The notes: generated by a model not told the origin, from the letters alone. 64,000 nucleotides of DNA from Rhodocyclales bacterium (GCA_028292505.1 JAQGMF010000005.1:1-64000), one strand, 5' to 3'; positions 53,690 to 64,000 are shown, counted from the stretch's first letter. A program made the numbers and translations.

Positions 53690-55195
53690 ATGAACTTGCT
53701 GTCGACGATCAACCGGCCATACATGCTTTCGGACGAACGTTCGCTTAAGCGCGCCATCGATGAGCTGAGTCGTCTGGAACCAGCGCAGGCTCTGTCCGAG
53801 GCCGCGCGCTGGATCGAAGCCCTGCTCGGCAAGCCCGAATTCGACGAATCGATGCGCTTACGCACTTTGTTTGCGCTCGATCAAGCGGTACAGCGTCAGG
53901 CGCGCGCCTGCATTGAGCTGTACCTCTCCGCGTTGGCGGTGCGTTCGCCCGCACGCCATAGCCTATGGAAATGCGCCCACAGTTACTGGTCGCTGGTGTT
54001 CGATGTCTATGGTGAAAGTCTCGTCAGGGTGGCGGCGCATGACGGCGAAAGAGATACCGAACTGCTGGCTGAATTGAGCGCGCGCGCCATACGGGCGGGC
54101 GCGCAGTGTGCCAAGTGGGACGCGTTTTGCCATGGGCCCATTACCGAGGCCGTTTGGGCGCGGTTGAATCTGGCCTATCGCCTGGCCTCAGCGCGCGGTG
54201 TAACGCGACGCGTTCTACGACTGCGCGCTGAACGCGCCACCGAGACCACGGTCGAGCGCGAATATCTGCGCGCTTTCGCCTTGCATAGCCTGGGCGTCGA
54301 CCAGCTCGATGCTTATCGTCTGGAATTGGCTTCACGTCTTATTCAATACGCCCTGCCTTACCTGGAACTGACCGAAGCGCCGGATGCGGCCAGCCTTCAC
54401 TGGATCGATGCCAGTGGCACGCTGCCGCCCACGCGCCTCGTGCGCAATCCCGGCAACGCAGGTCTGCCGCGCTTCTTCAGTGGCATCGTCGCAGCGCAGC
54501 CACTGCAGGACATGCTTGAAATGGTGGTCGCAGGCGAAGTGCCGGCGCCCTTGGTCTCTGTCGGCGAATCAGCCGTCGGCGGCTCCACGGGCAAGGTGGC
54601 CAGCGTGCTGTCGCACATGATCCGCTGCTGGTCGAATGAACCTCCCGTGCGCCGTCATCGGCGCCACGCCATGCCCGGCCGTATGCTGGTGGTCGAGGGC
54701 TTGCTCCAGTTTGCGCGCCGTCTTGCGGGAGATCCCGACGCACCCGAGCCGCGCACCTGGCAGATGCAGGACGCCAGCCTGCACGGAGTGGGCGCCGAAG
54801 CCATGCTCGATGATGCGAACGAACTGGCCGTAGGCACGCTGGTCGGCATGCACCTGCCCGACGGCAATTGCTGGCGCGTTGGTGCGGTGCGTCGCTTATG
54901 GCGCAGTTCGAGCAAGGTTGCTCACCTTGGATACATCGGTCGAATAGGCGTGGAATTGCTGGGTGGCACACCTGCCGCAGCCGCTGTTGACGATGGTTCT
55001 GCCAAGGTAAATGTGATCGCCCTCGATCCACTCAAACGTGGTCAGCCTGTGCGCGTATTGGTCCCCGTTCCGGGGCCGCGCTCTGGCGTCCCCATCTACC
55101 TTCTTGGCGGAACTGTGCCGATCAAGCTGACCCCCTTGACCACGCTGGAATACGGCGCGGATCACGAAATCCGCATGTACCTCTACGCCGGCTGA
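53690..55195 (+). CDS. Protein of unknown function, possibly with a PilZ-like C-terminal domain
   Basis: This is a 501-aa soluble protein. The N-terminal about 250 residues are all-helical. The C-terminal part is beta-rich, with [12 protein letters not shown] near 319, [16 protein letters not shown] near 355 (recalling the DxSxxG of PilZ domains) and [25 protein letters not shown]. An Arg-rich stretch ahead of a D-x-S-x-x-G is the PilZ c-di-GMP-binding pattern, so it may be an effector of the second messenger; this is a guess from motif shape. It is a single gene with its own promoter, upstream of accA. Confidence 0.6.
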   Translation: MNLLSTINRPYMLSDERSLKRAIDELSRLEPAQALSEAARWIEALLGKPEFDESMRLRTLFALDQAVQRQARACIELYLSALAVRSPARHSLWKCAHSYWSLVFDVYGESLVRVAAHDGERDTELLAELSARAIRAGAQCAKWDAFCHGPITEAVWARLNLAYRLASARGVTRRVLRLRAERATETTVEREYLRAFALHSLGVDQLDAYRLELASRLIQYALPYLELTEAPDAASLHWIDASGTLPPTRLVRNPGNAGLPRFFSGIVAAQPLQDMLEMVVAGEVPAPLVSVGESAVGGSTGKVASVLSHMIRCWSNEPPVRRHRRHAMPGRMLVVEGLLQFARRLAGDPDAPEPRTWQMQDASLHGVGAEAMLDDANELAVGTLVGMHLPDGNCWRVGAVRRLWRSSSKVAHLGYIGRIGVELLGGTPAAAAVDDGSAKVNVIALDPLKRGQPVRVLVPVPGPRSGVPIYLLGGTVPIKLTPLTTLEYGADHEIRMYLYAG

Positions 55196-55272
55196 AGTTC
55201 CCAGGGCAGCAGTCGGATGACCATTTTGACCAATGGGTTACAATCCGCGTTTTGAAGCAAAGCCCCACGCCT

Positions 55273-56238
55273 GTGAAAACAACCTTCCTCGATTTCGAAC
55301 AACCGATCGCCGATCTCGAATCCAAGATCGAAGAACTGCGCTTCGTGCAGGACGAATCCGCAGTCGACATCTCCGAAGAAATCTCGCGTCTCGAAGTCAA
55401 GCGTCAGGCACTGACCAAGGACATCTACGCCAAGCTGACACCGTGGCAGATTGCGCAAGTCGCGCGTCATCCGCAGCGTCCTTACACCTTCGATTACGTG
55501 CAGCACATGTTCAGTGACTTCCAGGAGCTGCATGGCGATCGCGCTTTCGCCGATGACAAGGCCATCGTTGGCGGCCTGGCGCGCTTCAATGGCCGCAGCT
55601 GCATGGTGATTGGCCATCAGAAAGGTCGCGATACCAAGGAAAAAATCCTGCGCAACTTCGGCATGCCGCGTCCCGAGGGTTACCGCAAGGCCTTGCGCAT
55701 GATGAAGCTGGCGGAGAAATTCGCCATCCCGATTTTTACTTTTGTCGATACGCCAGGCGCATATCCGGGTATCGATGCGGAAGAGCGCGGCCAGTCCGAA
55801 GCGATCGGTCATAATCTATATGTCATGGCCGAGCTGCGTGTGCCGATCATCTCTACCATCATCGGCGAAGGCGGCTCCGGTGGCGCCTTGGCGATTGCCG
55901 TAGCCGATCAGCAGTTGATGATGCAGTTCTCCACCTATTCGGTGATTTCGCCGGAAGGCTGCGCTTCGATTCTGTGGAAGAGCGCCGACAAAGCGCCCGA
56001 AGCGGCCGAAACAATGGGCATTACGGCGGCACGCCTGAAGGCGCAGGGGCTGATCGATAAGATCGTCAACGAGCCCATCGGTGGCGCGCATCGCGACCCG
56101 CGGGCTGGAGCGCAGACGCTCAAGCGCGCGCTGCAGGAGACCTTGAAGCAGCTTTCCGAACACTCGCCGGAAGTGTTGCTGGAAAAGCGTTTCGAACGCC
56201 TGATGAGTTACGGCAAATTCAAAGAACTCGCCGCTTGA
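55273..56238 (+). CDS. accA: Acetyl-CoA carboxylase carboxyltransferase subunit alpha
   Basis: This 321-aa subunit makes malonyl-CoA together with AccD. The N-terminus [19 protein letters not shown] is typical of betaproteobacterial AccA and sets the GTG start at 55273 (a TTG at 55252 would add seven residues). Core motifs are [34 protein letters not shown] and [21 protein letters not shown] -10-like box lies at 55239. A large palindrome follows the stop codon. Confidence 0.97.
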   Translation: MKTTFLDFEQPIADLESKIEELRFVQDESAVDISEEISRLEVKRQALTKDIYAKLTPWQIAQVARHPQRPYTFDYVQHMFSDFQELHGDRAFADDKAIVGGLARFNGRSCMVIGHQKGRDTKEKILRNFGMPRPEGYRKALRMMKLAEKFAIPIFTFVDTPGAYPGIDAEERGQSEAIGHNLYVMAELRVPIISTIIGEGGSGGALAIAVADQQLMMQFSTYSVISPEGCASILWKSADKAPEAAETMGITAARLKAQGLIDKIVNEPIGGAHRDPRAGAQTLKRALQETLKQLSEHSPEVLLEKRFERLMSYGKFKELAA

Positions 56239-56354
56239 AGGTGGCATGAAGCTACTGCGCGGCCCGATCTCGAACCTGTGATGCTCGACGTACTAAAGTA
56301 CGACTGCGCTTCTCGATTCGACCTCGGGCCGCTCGCTACGCTTCCTGCCACCTT
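56238..56354. repeat. 117-bp imperfect palindrome between accA and tilS
   Basis: The outer arms (AAGGTGGCATGAAGC... and ...CTTCCTGCCACCTT) pair over about 38 bp with a few mismatches. The inner part forms a second stem capped by CGTACT-AAA-GTACG. It begins on the last base of the accA stop codon. It has no T tract, so it is not a standard terminator, but it should fold strongly in RNA or DNA. Confidence 0.75.
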
Positions 56355-56404
56355 CACCCTTCAGGCCGAATAAAAGAAGCAAAGGCTTAAAACTGGGAGC
56401 GGTC

Positions 56405-57700
56405 GTGTCGCTGGATCTGGATGTCTCTCTCGCCAAACGCCTTGAATCACTCTTAGGCCCCACTCTTTCCGCTTTGCACCTGTGCGTCGCATTCAGCGGC
56501 GGGCTTGATTCCACGGTCTTGCTTCATCTACTGGCGCAGCTTGCGCCGCGCTTTGGCTTCCGGCTTTCCGCCGTTCATGTTCATCATGGCCTCAGCCCAA
56601 ACGCCGACGCTTGGCTGGCGCACTGCGAACGCTTTACGCACTCACTTGGCATATCCTTTGAGGTCCGACATGTGACTGTCGTGCGTTCCGGCGACGGCCT
56701 CGAAGCGGCTGCGCGCGATGCGCGCCATGCTGTGTTTGCTGCGCTCGATTGCGACTGGATCGTGCTCGCCCATCACCGCGGCGATCAGGCTGAGACGATC
56801 TTGCACCGCCTGATGCGCGGCAGCGGCGTGCATGGCGCTGCCGGCATGCGCGCCATGGATGTGTCGCGTCGATTGCTGCGACCGCTGCTCGACGAGTCGC
56901 GTGAGTCTCTGCTCCGCTGGGCGCAAGCGTACGCGCTGCCCTGGATCGAAGATGAGAGCAATGCCGATCCACGCTTTACGCGCAATTTCCTGCGCAATGA
57001 AGTGCTGCCCCTGCTCAGGACACGGCAGGCCGGCGTGGAAGCGAATCTCGCGCGTGCAGCGGGCTTGTTCGAAGAGTCGGCACAGCTTCTCGATGAGCTG
57101 GCCGCAGAGGATGCTGCACGCATCGCGCCCGGCACGATGGGCTCGCTCGATGCATTGCGACTGCTGAGCGACGCGCGTGCGCGAAATCTGTTGCGCTACC
57201 TCCTCGTTGAGGCCGGTGCTTTGCCGCCTGCTACCGATCGCCTTGCTGAAGCCTTACGCCAAATGCATGAAGCGCAGGATGGCCTGCGTCTGGTGTTCGA
57301 TGAATGGGCGCTGTGCGCCTGGCGGGGAGCTTTCTGGTTGGAAGCGGAGGCTGGTGAGTCGTTCGAAGCGCGCGTATGGTGTGGCGAGACGCAATTCCAA
57401 TGGCATAGTGGCACCTTACGCTTTGCGCCGGGCAGCGGCTCGCAAGCCCTGCGTTTGCGGCCGGACGGCAGCGTGCGCATCACGACGCGCCAAGGTGGCG
57501 AACGTCTGCGTCCGCATATCGATGGTCCTTCACGCGCGTTCAAGCAGCTGGCGCAGGAGGCCGACATCCCTCCCTGGCAACGCGAGCGTCTGCCCTGTCT
57601 GTGGCAAGGCGATGCGCTGGTGTGGATCGCAGGCCTCGGCGCGAATGCGGCATGGCGCTGTGCTGAGGGCGAGTCCGGCTGGCTGGTGGAGTGGTCCTGA
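56405..57700 (+). CDS. tilS: tRNA(Ile)-lysidine synthase
   Basis: This 431-aa enzyme converts C34 to lysidine in tRNA-Ile(CAU). The N-type ATP pyrophosphatase P-loop is SGGLDS (CVAFSGGLDSTVLLHLL), with HVHHGLSPNAD and LAHHRGDQAETILHRLMRGSG. The C-terminal domains are present (RPDGSVRITTRQGGERLRP, then LPCLWQGDALVWIAGLG). It starts with GTG. accA followed by tilS is a conserved order. The stop codon abuts the lrgB stop with no bases between. Confidence 0.95.
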   Translation: MSLDLDVSLAKRLESLLGPTLSALHLCVAFSGGLDSTVLLHLLAQLAPRFGFRLSAVHVHHGLSPNADAWLAHCERFTHSLGISFEVRHVTVVRSGDGLEAAARDARHAVFAALDCDWIVLAHHRGDQAETILHRLMRGSGVHGAAGMRAMDVSRRLLRPLLDESRESLLRWAQAYALPWIEDESNADPRFTRNFLRNEVLPLLRTRQAGVEANLARAAGLFEESAQLLDELAAEDAARIAPGTMGSLDALRLLSDARARNLLRYLLVEAGALPPATDRLAEALRQMHEAQDGLRLVFDEWALCAWRGAFWLEAEAGESFEARVWCGETQFQWHSGTLRFAPGSGSQALRLRPDGSVRITTRQGGERLRPHIDGPSRAFKQLAQEADIPPWQRERLPCLWQGDALVWIAGLGANAAWRCAEGESGWLVEWS

Positions 57701-58399
57701 TCAAAAAGGCCAAATGGCCAGCAGCGCAGGCAGGCACAACGAAGTAAAGACCCCGTTGAGACTCATCGCCAAGCCGGAAAAAGCGCCAGCCTTATGCGAT
57801 ATGTGCAGCGCGCGCGTCGTGCCGATGCCGTGACTGGCAAGACCGATGGCAAAGCCCTGCACGGCCTCATCCCTGATGCCCAGCAAACGCAACAGCTGTT
57901 CGCCACCTACTGCGCCGAGTATTCCGGTAACGATCACTGCGGCGGCAGTCAGCGAGGCATTGCCGCCGAGCTTTTCGGACAAGGCCATGGCGATCGGCGT
58001 GGTGACGGACTTCGGCGAGAAGCTGATCAGCACATCGTGCGGCAGGCCGAACAGCCTGCCGAACAGCAGCGCTGAAACAATGCCTGCTATGCCGCCGACA
58101 AGCAACGCAATCAACAATGGCCGCAACATGCTGCGCATATGCGAGATATTGGCGAACAGGGGAACGGCCAAAGCGACGGTGGCAGGCGCGAGCAGCAGAT
58201 GGATAAAGCGTGCGCTCTGCATGTATTTGTCATAGGAAGTGCCGCTGGCCAGCAATAGCGGCACCAGCATCGCGACGGATAGCAACAGTGGGTGCGTCAG
58301 GGCACTGCGCTCGTAGTGTTGGTGAATGCGTTCGCCAAGCAGATAGGCGCCTATGGTCAGGGTCAGCCACAGCGCGGGGTTGTCCATAAGCGCGTTCAT
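57701..58399 (-). CDS. lrgB: LrgB family protein
   Basis: This 232-aa membrane protein of the LrgB/CidB family has about seven hydrophobic segments. The family core is ISFSPKSVTTPIAMALSEKLGG, and ASHGIGTTRALHIS follows near the end. With LrgA it forms a system linked to murein hydrolase control or, in some bacteria, pyruvate/glycolate movement (known for homologues). Its ATG overlaps lrgA by 4 bp. Confidence 0.93.
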   Translation of the reverse strand: MNALMDNPALWLTLTIGAYLLGERIHQHYERSALTHPLLLSVAMLVPLLLASGTSYDKYMQSARFIHLLLAPATVALAVPLFANISHMRSMLRPLLIALLVGGIAGIVSALLFGRLFGLPHDVLISFSPKSVTTPIAMALSEKLGGNASLTAAAVIVTGILGAVGGEQLLRLLGIRDEAVQGFAIGLASHGIGTTRALHISHKAGAFSGLAMSLNGVFTSLCLPALLAIWPF

Positions 58400-58779
58400 G
58401 GCTGCGTTCCATGAGGCTTGCGGCGCGCCAGCAGCAGTTTGAGCGTCAGGCCGGTAATGACCAGCGTGACTGCGGTCGACAACACGAGCGTGGCAATCAT
58501 GCCCAATCCATGCTCGGCGAGCAGCGTGGCCTGGCTCATGATGCCGACGCCGGCGGGCACGAAAAGTAAAGAAAGGTGCGACAGCAGACCGTGGCTGGCA
58601 TGCGACACGGGCGCCGCAACGCGCTTGCGTAGCATGCTTACGCCGAGCAGGAGCAGCATGCCGGCAACGGGACCGGGCAGGCCGATGCCGAGCATGCTCA
58701 CCAATAGTTCGCCAGCGAGCCAGTAGGCCATCAGGCCGACGAAGCCTGTCAAAAAATCTGTATGGGTGCCGGGGTTCAC
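58396..58779 (-). CDS. lrgA: LrgA/CidA family protein
   Basis: This 127-aa holin-like membrane protein has about four TM helices and the block YWLAGELLVSMLGIGLPGPVAGMLLLL typical of CidA/LrgA. The GTG at 58779 fits family N-termini; the frame is open to 58866, but that part is not family-like. No strong ribosome site is visible, so the exact start is uncertain. It is coupled to lrgB by ATGA at 58396-58399. Confidence 0.88.
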   Translation of the reverse strand: MNPGTHTDFLTGFVGLMAYWLAGELLVSMLGIGLPGPVAGMLLLLGVSMLRKRVAAPVSHASHGLLSHLSLLFVPAGVGIMSQATLLAEHGLGMIATLVLSTAVTLVITGLTLKLLLARRKPHGTQP

Positions 58780-58990
58780 GTGTCGATCACAAAGGCTGGC
58801 GCGGCTGTGCGGGCGATCGGGTATATCGCAGCATTGCCGCAAGCTTACCCTGCCGTCTCGCCGCATGGCGCGATCTGGGGCAAAGCGAGTAGCAAAAGCG
58901 CCGCGTCGCGCGCAAAGGCTGTGGAATGCAGCAAAGTCCTGATAAAATTAAAAGTTATCTTCGACCCCCATCTTCAAACTGGAGTTTTTC

Positions 58991-59416
58991 ATGGCTATTG
59001 AACGTACCCTGTCCATTATCAAGCCGGACGCCGTTGCCAAGAACGTGATCGGCAAGATCTATCAGCGTTTCGAAGAAGCGGGCCTGAAGGTCATCGCTGC
59101 AAAGATGGTGCATCTGTCGGCGCAGGAAGCCGGTGAGTTCTACTCGGCTCACAAGGAACGCGGTTTCTTCAAGGACCTGGTGAGCTTCATGACCTCGGGC
59201 CCGGTGATGATCCAGGTGCTGCAAGGCGAAGGCGCCGTGCTGAAGAATCGTGATCTGATGGGGGCCACCGATCCGAAAAAAGCTGCGGTCGGCACTATCC
59301 GTGCGGATTTTGCGGAATCCATCGACGCCAATGCTGTCCATGGTTCCGACGCCGTTGAAGCTGCAGCCGTGGAAATCGCTTTCTTCTTCCCGGCAATGAA
59401 CGTCTACAGTCGGTAA
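58991..59416 (+). CDS. ndk: Nucleoside diphosphate kinase
   Basis: This 141-aa kinase balances NTP pools. It begins [21 protein letters not shown], has the GPVMIQVL and [18 protein letters not shown] blocks and the catalytic His in [16 protein letters not shown] precedes the ATG. The upstream TAAAAT at 58943 is a likely -10. It heads the right-hand housekeeping run. Confidence 0.97.
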   Translation: MAIERTLSIIKPDAVAKNVIGKIYQRFEEAGLKVIAAKMVHLSAQEAGEFYSAHKERGFFKDLVSFMTSGPVMIQVLQGEGAVLKNRDLMGATDPKKAAVGTIRADFAESIDANAVHGSDAVEAAAVEIAFFFPAMNVYSR

Positions 59417-59486
59417 AGGTGATTAGGGAATAGGGATTGGTGGCGGCAGCGCCATTTCACCAATCGTTATTCGTGCTACTGAAAAA

Positions 59487-60578
59487 ATGCAAAACCTCCT
59501 GGATTTTGACGCAACCGCACTGGCCGAATGGTTCGCTGAACGAGGCGAGAAGCCATTTCGCGCGCGGCAGGTGTTGCGTTGGATGCATCGCTTCGGCGAA
59601 GCCGATTTCGATGCGATGACCGATGTGGCCAAGAGCCTGCGTCTCAAGCTCAAGGAAGCGGCCTGTATCGTGCCGCCGCTCGTGGCGCGCGACACCTTGT
59701 CGATCGATGGCACCCGCAAGTGGCTGCTTGATGTCGGCAATGCCAATGCGGTGGAGACAGTGTTCATTCCCGAGACCACGCGCGGCACGCTGTGCATCTC
59801 CTCGCAGGCCGGCTGCGCACTCGATTGCGCTTTCTGCTCGACCGGCAAGCAGGGCTTCAATCGCAATCTGAGTGCGGGCGAGATCATTGGTCAGTTATGG
59901 CTGGCCAATCGCCTGCTCGGTGCTGATCCGGCAGGCGAACGCATCATCAGCAACGTCGTCATGATGGGCATGGGCGAGCCACTGGCGAATTTCGACAATG
60001 TGGTTTCTGCGCTCCGTCTGATGCTCGACGACAATGCCTACGGGCTGTCGCGTCGTCGCGTCACGGTGTCGACCTCTGGTATCGTGCCGGCGATGGATCG
60101 CTTGCGCGAAGCCTGCCCGGTGGCGCTAGCCGTCTCGCTGCACGCACCCAACGATGCGTTGCGCGACACGCTGGTGCCGATCAACAAGAAATACCCCTTG
60201 AAAGAATTGTTAGCAGCTTGCGAACGCTATCTCGTCAGCGCGCCGCGCGATTTCATTACCTTCGAATACGTGATGCTCGATGGCGTGAACGATCACGATG
60301 AGCACGCTCGGCAGCTCATCGACATCGCACATCAGGTGTCCTGCAAGTTCAACCTCATTCCGTTCAATCCTTTCCCCAATTCCGGATTCGAGCGTTCACC
60401 GTCGGGCCGAATCAAGCGCTTCAGCCAGATACTGCAGGATGCCGGCATCGTCACCACGACGCGCAAGACGCGCGGCGACGATGTCGATGCCGCCTGCGGA
60501 CAACTGGCAGGGCAGGTGAAGGACAAAACCCGGCGGACGCAACAACGCGTCGTGCCCATCACACAGGTACATCAATGA
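59487..60578 (+). CDS. rlmN: 23S rRNA/tRNA (adenine-C2)-methyltransferase RlmN
   Basis: This 363-aa radical SAM enzyme methylates A2503 of 23S rRNA and A37 of some tRNAs. The CxxxCxxC cluster site is CALDCAFC, preceded by [26 protein letters not shown] binds SAM, and the second catalytic Cys region is near [15 protein letters not shown]. Its stop overlaps the pilF start (ATGA at 60575-60578). Confidence 0.97.
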   Translation: MQNLLDFDATALAEWFAERGEKPFRARQVLRWMHRFGEADFDAMTDVAKSLRLKLKEAACIVPPLVARDTLSIDGTRKWLLDVGNANAVETVFIPETTRGTLCISSQAGCALDCAFCSTGKQGFNRNLSAGEIIGQLWLANRLLGADPAGERIISNVVMMGMGEPLANFDNVVSALRLMLDDNAYGLSRRRVTVSTSGIVPAMDRLREACPVALAVSLHAPNDALRDTLVPINKKYPLKELLAACERYLVSAPRDFITFEYVMLDGVNDHDEHARQLIDIAHQVSCKFNLIPFNPFPNSGFERSPSGRIKRFSQILQDAGIVTTTRKTRGDDVDAACGQLAGQVKDKTRRTQQRVVPITQVHQ

Positions 60579-61402
60579 GCATGCCAACGATTACATCGAT
60601 GAATGCGGCGCGACTTTGTACTGCCATATTGTTGACATACATGCTGGCGTCATGCGCAAATCTGAATAGCGGTACGCCGTATGCGCCTGCTGCGGTGGAA
60701 CGCTCGGAATCCGATCAGCCTTCGCGCACCGACGCGCGCAACAAGTCCAAAGTGCATGTCGAGCTGGGTACGGCCTACATGGAAGGCAACCTGGGCGCTG
60801 CGCTGGACGAGGCACGCGTTGCTGTTGCTTATGACAAGACCTACGCACCCGCGCATCTCTTGCTGGGCCAGACGTATGCCTTGCTTGAGCAGTACCCGCA
60901 GGCGCAATCCGCCTTCGAGGAGGCTGTGAGCCTCGCGCCCGGCGACCCTGAAGTGAACAATGCTTACGGCTGGTTCCTGTGCAATCGCGGTCGGCAAAAG
61001 GAAGGCGAGGCACGACTCGAGCAGGCGGCGCGCAACCCGTATTACCGCACGCCGGGCCGGGCCTGGACCAACCTCGGACTTTGCTATTTGCAGACCAAGG
61101 ATGATGTGGCTGCGGAGGTGGCCTTTCTGCGCGCCGATCAGGCCGATCCGGAAAATATGCAAGCCAAGTATCACATCGCATCCATTTCCTATCGCAACGG
61201 CAATCTGTTTCGTGCCCGCGAGTATGCAAATCAACTGAATCGACGGCCGGAGCAGCAATCGCCGGAAGTCCTCTGGCTAGCTTTGCGCATCGAGCACAAG
61301 CTGGGCAACCGCGAAGCCGAGCAGAAATTTGCGAGCCTGCTATCGCGCAATTTCCCTGCATCCAATGAGAACCAGGCCTATCAACAAGGAAAGTTCGAGT
61401 GA
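60575..61402 (+). CDS. pilF: Type IV pilus biogenesis/stability lipoprotein PilW/PilF
   Basis: This 275-aa TPR protein is needed for assembly of the pilus secretin. It has a lipoprotein signal ([14 protein letters not shown]) and about five TPR units (from [26 protein letters not shown] to [20 protein letters not shown]). The gene has three possible ATGs within eight codons; the first overlaps rlmN. The position between rlmN and rodZ is the usual one for this gene. Confidence 0.93.
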   Translation: MSMPTITSMNAARLCTAILLTYMLASCANLNSGTPYAPAAVERSESDQPSRTDARNKSKVHVELGTAYMEGNLGAALDEARVAVAYDKTYAPAHLLLGQTYALLEQYPQAQSAFEEAVSLAPGDPEVNNAYGWFLCNRGRQKEGEARLEQAARNPYYRTPGRAWTNLGLCYLQTKDDVAAEVAFLRADQADPENMQAKYHIASISYRNGNLFRAREYANQLNRRPEQQSPEVLWLALRIEHKLGNREAEQKFASLLSRNFPASNENQAYQQGKFE

Positions 61403-62460
61403 GCGACGGCCAAGAATTTGAATCTCCGATGGAAGAGAATCCGGTAGCGCCAATAACTGCCTGGCAGATGCTGCGCGAAGCCCGCGAGGCGCGCGGACTG
61501 AGCGTTGTCGAAGTGGCGCAGCATCTCAAACTCACGCCGCGCCAGGTAGAGGCGATGGAGGCGGGCGATCTGGCGCATTTGCCGGGACCTGCCTTCGCGC
61601 GCGGTTTCGTGCGCAATTACGCGCGTTTCCTGCATCTCGATCCCACGCATTTCAACGCCGCGCTCGATGTCGTGCGCGAAGTGCCGCCACCTTTCGATAC
61701 GCTTCCGCTCGGTCAGATGCCAGGACCGGCGAGCTGGCGTTTTTCCTCGCTGCCCGCCCTGGGTATCGCCGCCGCGCTGCTCGCACTGGCGGTCGCTGGC
61801 TGGCATTACCGATGGTTCGAGCCGCGCGAAGAGCAATATCTGGCTGACGTGATGGGGCAATCCGGCGTGCCGGCCGCGCTTGCCGAGTCTATGCCGGCGG
61901 CATCTGTGCCGCAGTCCGCGCCCGCATCGGCGCCGCTGGGCGAGCAATCCACAGCTGTCGGTGCGCAGTCGAGTGCGCCTGTTGCGGCGCCCGTTGTCGA
62001 TATCGTTGCAGCCTCCGCCGTCGTGGTAACGCCCGCAGCTTCGGGGCCCGTGGCATCATCAGCGCCCGTCGCGGCAGCGGCAAGTTCTGTGTCGAAAATG
62101 ACGTCATCATCGGCTATCGCCATACCGATTGCCGCGTCCGCCCCCGTTGCTAGCGCCGTACCGAAAACAGCTTTGGCACCGCTTGCGCAGTCCGCAGCAC
62201 TATCGGGCCCGGTGCCGAAGGGTTCGCATCGCCTGCGATTCAGCTTCGACGCCGATGCCTGGGTGGAGGTACGCGATGCGGGTGACAAGGTGATTTTCTC
62301 GCGCCTCAGTACATCCGGTTCGACGCAGGAGGTGCAGGGCGAAGCGCCGCTGCAGATCGTCATCGGCAACGCGCCGGATGTGCATTTGACGGTCGATGGC
62401 AAGGTGCTGGATCTGGCGTCGCGGACGCATACCAATGTCGCGCGTTTCAGCCTGCCGTGA
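61399..62460 (+). CDS. rodZ: RodZ-like helix-turn-helix membrane protein
   Basis: This 353-aa protein has a cytoplasmic HTH domain ([22 protein letters not shown], then [14 protein letters not shown]), a TM ([18 protein letters not shown], about 115-135), a long Ala/Ser/Pro/Val linker (about 150-265) and a C-terminal DUF4115 domain ([24 protein letters not shown]). It organises MreB and cell shape in other bacteria (known). It starts with GTG overlapping the pilF stop, and its own stop overlaps the next GTG, showing tight coupling. Confidence 0.92.
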   Translation: MSDGQEFESPMEENPVAPITAWQMLREAREARGLSVVEVAQHLKLTPRQVEAMEAGDLAHLPGPAFARGFVRNYARFLHLDPTHFNAALDVVREVPPPFDTLPLGQMPGPASWRFSSLPALGIAAALLALAVAGWHYRWFEPREEQYLADVMGQSGVPAALAESMPAASVPQSAPASAPLGEQSTAVGAQSSAPVAAPVVDIVAASAVVVTPAASGPVASSAPVAAAASSVSKMTSSSAIAIPIAASAPVASAVPKTALAPLAQSAALSGPVPKGSHRLRFSFDADAWVEVRDAGDKVIFSRLSTSGSTQEVQGEAPLQIVIGNAPDVHLTVDGKVLDLASRTHTNVARFSLP

Positions 62461-63731
62461 TTGAACAGCGCATCGAATCCATGAATTCCGGCAAGACCGC
62501 TTCCGCTTTGCAACGTCACGCAACGCGCCTCGTCCGCATCGGCAAGGTGGCAGTGGGCTCGGCTGCGCCGATTGTCGTGCAGTCGATGACCAATACCGAC
62601 ACGGCCGACCACATCTCGACTGCGCTGCAAGTGGCGCAGCTGGCGCGCGCCGGCTCGGAACTGGTGCGCATCACGGTCAACAATGACGAATCGGCCAAGG
62701 CCGTGCCGAAGATCCACGAGCAACTACTCAAAATGAATATGGAAGTGCCGCTGATTGGCGACTTCCATTACAACGGCCACACGCTGCTGCAGGACAATCC
62801 CGCTTGTGCCGAGGTGCTTGCCAAATACCGCATCAATCCCGGCAACGTGGGCAAGGGTGCAAAACGCGATACGCAGTTTGCCGCCATCGTCGAGATGGCT
62901 TGCCGCTATGACAAGCCGGTACGCATCGGTGTGAACTGGGGCAGCCTCGATCAGGCCGTGCTGGCACGCATGATGGATGAGAACGCCACGCGCGCCGAGC
63001 CCTGGGACGCAGGGGCGGTGATGCGCGAGGCGCTCGTCGTGTCGGCACTGGAATCGGCGCGAGCGGCGGAGGACGTCGGCCTTGCAGGCGATCGCATCAT
63101 CTTGTCGTGCAAGGTTTCCAGCGTGCAGGACCTGATCGCGACCTATCGCGAATTGGCACGCCGTTGCGACTATCCTTTGCACCTCGGCTTGACTGAAGCA
63201 GGCATGGGCAGCAAGGGCATCGTGGCATCGACGGCAGCTTTGTCGGTGCTGCTGCAGGAAGGTATCGGCGATACCATTCGCATATCGCTGACGCCGGAAC
63301 CGAACGGCAAGCGCACCGAGGAAGTGATCGTCGCCCAGGAAATCCTGCAGACCATGGGTTTGCGCGCCTTCACGCCAATGGTGACGGCGTGCCCCGGTTG
63401 CGGCCGTACCACCAGCGTGTTCTTCCAGGAGTTGGCGCAATCGGTGCAGGAATACGTGCGCGAGCAGATGCCGGTGTGGCGCGATCAGTACGATGGTGTG
63501 GAGAACCTCACGCTCGCGGTGATGGGCTGCATCGTCAACGGGCCCGGCGAGAGCAAGCATGCCAATATCGGCATCTCCTTGCCTGGCACTGGCGAGACGC
63601 CTGCCGCGCCGGTGTTCATCGATGGGCAGAAGGCGATGACCTTGCGTGGCGACAATATCGCCAACGAATTCCGCGGCATTCTCGACAATTACGTCGCCAC
63701 GAAATATCCCAAGAAAGGTGTCGCCGCCTAG
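62457..63731 (+). CDS. ispG: 4-hydroxy-3-methylbut-2-en-1-yl diphosphate synthase
   Basis: This 424-aa Fe-S enzyme (GcpE) makes HMBPP in the MEP isoprenoid pathway. It has the TIM-barrel blocks [25 protein letters not shown] and [10 protein letters not shown], and the cluster ligands in [11 protein letters not shown] and [10 protein letters not shown]. Two starts are possible: GTG at 62457 overlapping the rodZ stop (GTGA), or ATG at 62481. I kept the first because each junction upstream in this run overlaps by 4 bp. Confidence 0.95.
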   Translation: MIEQRIESMNSGKTASALQRHATRLVRIGKVAVGSAAPIVVQSMTNTDTADHISTALQVAQLARAGSELVRITVNNDESAKAVPKIHEQLLKMNMEVPLIGDFHYNGHTLLQDNPACAEVLAKYRINPGNVGKGAKRDTQFAAIVEMACRYDKPVRIGVNWGSLDQAVLARMMDENATRAEPWDAGAVMREALVVSALESARAAEDVGLAGDRIILSCKVSSVQDLIATYRELARRCDYPLHLGLTEAGMGSKGIVASTAALSVLLQEGIGDTIRISLTPEPNGKRTEEVIVAQEILQTMGLRAFTPMVTACPGCGRTTSVFFQELAQSVQEYVREQMPVWRDQYDGVENLTLAVMGCIVNGPGESKHANIGISLPGTGETPAAPVFIDGQKAMTLRGDNIANEFRGILDNYVATKYPKKGVAA

Positions 63732-63752
63732 TTGCGAGCGCCCACGGAAAAC

Positions 63753-64000
63753 ATGGCAACAAACAAGATTCAAGGCGTTCGCGGCATGAACGACTTGCTC
63801 CCCGACGAGGCGGAGCGTTGGGAGGCATTCGAGGAGATCGTGCGTGACTGGTTGCGTAGCTATGGCTACCGCCCGATCCGCACGCCGGTGGTAGAGCCGA
63901 CGTCCTTGTTCGTGCGCGGCGTCGGCGAGCATACCGACATCGTCGAGAAGGAAATGTATTCCTTCGAGGATCGCCTCAACGGTGAACAACTTACCCTTCG
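63753..64000 (+). CDS. hisS: Histidyl-tRNA synthetase, N-terminal part
   Basis: The first 82 codons are inside the window. The N-terminus ([19 protein letters not shown]) and motif 1 region ([37 protein letters not shown]) are those of class II HisRS. A CACGGAAAAC stretch is the ribosome site. The rest lies past the window end. Confidence 0.95.
   Translation, partial: MATNKIQGVRGMNDLLPDEAERWEAFEEIVRDWLRSYGYRPIRTPVVEPTSLFVRGVGEHTDIVEKEMYSFEDRLNGEQLTL

Noticed and set aside
59435-59465. GATTGGTG/CACCAATC inverted repeat after ndk
   Set aside because: The stem is short, the loop is long and no T tract follows; too weak for a terminator call.
62724-63989. 421-codon minus-strand open frame
   Set aside because: It is antisense to ispG and hisS, both of which are certain; no recognisable motif.
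1-64000. CRISPR array, prophage, complete insertion sequence or rRNA operon
   Set aside because: I found no regularly spaced repeats, no integrase, capsid or transposase genes and no rRNA-like stretches. The only mobile-type sequences are short repeats and one MITE-like element.

Overview
This is a chromosomal stretch of GC-rich DNA, almost certainly from a betaproteobacterium. Three things point there: the order ndk-rlmN-pilF/pilW-rodZ-ispG-hisS at the right end; the close resemblance of the encoded AccA, DUF2322, MutL, PPase and large PLP decarboxylase proteins to betaproteobacterial ones as I remember them; and dispersed palindromic repeats of types common in that group. I cannot fix the genus from sequence alone. 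Coding density is high and nearly every gene is intact. The window opens inside a tRNA-Ser gene and ends inside hisS.

Layout. 1-260: tRNA-Ser (partial), tRNA-Arg and a bidirectional terminator. 0.27-9.2 kb (minus strand): two pseudouridine synthases, a DUF2628-type membrane protein coupled to mutL, a saccharopine dehydrogenase-like/DUF4166 protein with a DCC-family thiol protein, then amiC and tsaE, with queG divergent. 10-17.5 kb: a class II cytochrome c, a b561-type cytochrome, DUF2322, a universal stress protein, ppa, an AdiA-like decarboxylase, dcd and apbC/mrp. 17.6-28 kb: a hybrid histidine kinase, metG, a SulP transporter with an acylphosphatase, a 2-Cys peroxiredoxin and a large PAS-GGDEF-EAL protein.

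The two most interesting blocks are adjacent. At 28.06-32.68 kb four minus-strand genes encode three membrane proteins carrying terminal zinc ribbons plus a lipoprotein; I know of no function for this set. At 32.84-41.2 kb nine overlapping or closely packed minus-strand genes form a biosynthetic operon: DarA-like and DarB-like enzymes (dialkylresorcinol type), a small unknown protein, a BtrH-type acyltransferase-like protein, a two-gene ABC exporter, an acyl carrier protein, an alpha/beta hydrolase, and an unusual ketosynthase with a chain-length-factor-like tail and a Gln in place of one catalytic His. The likely product is an exported, possibly conjugated, alkylresorcinol-like lipid.

41.3-50.7 kb: two exported proteins of unknown role, dnaE, a PrcB-like protein coupled to a subtilisin-like lipoprotein protease, and an EamA transporter. 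50.7-58.8 kb: an SDR-type threonine dehydrogenase, a structured MITE-like element (51911-52185), thyA-folA, a possible PilZ-like protein with a palindrome at its promoter, accA, a 117-bp palindrome, tilS and lrgAB. 59-64 kb: the housekeeping run ndk to hisS. No CRISPR array, prophage, complete insertion sequence or rRNA gene is visible.
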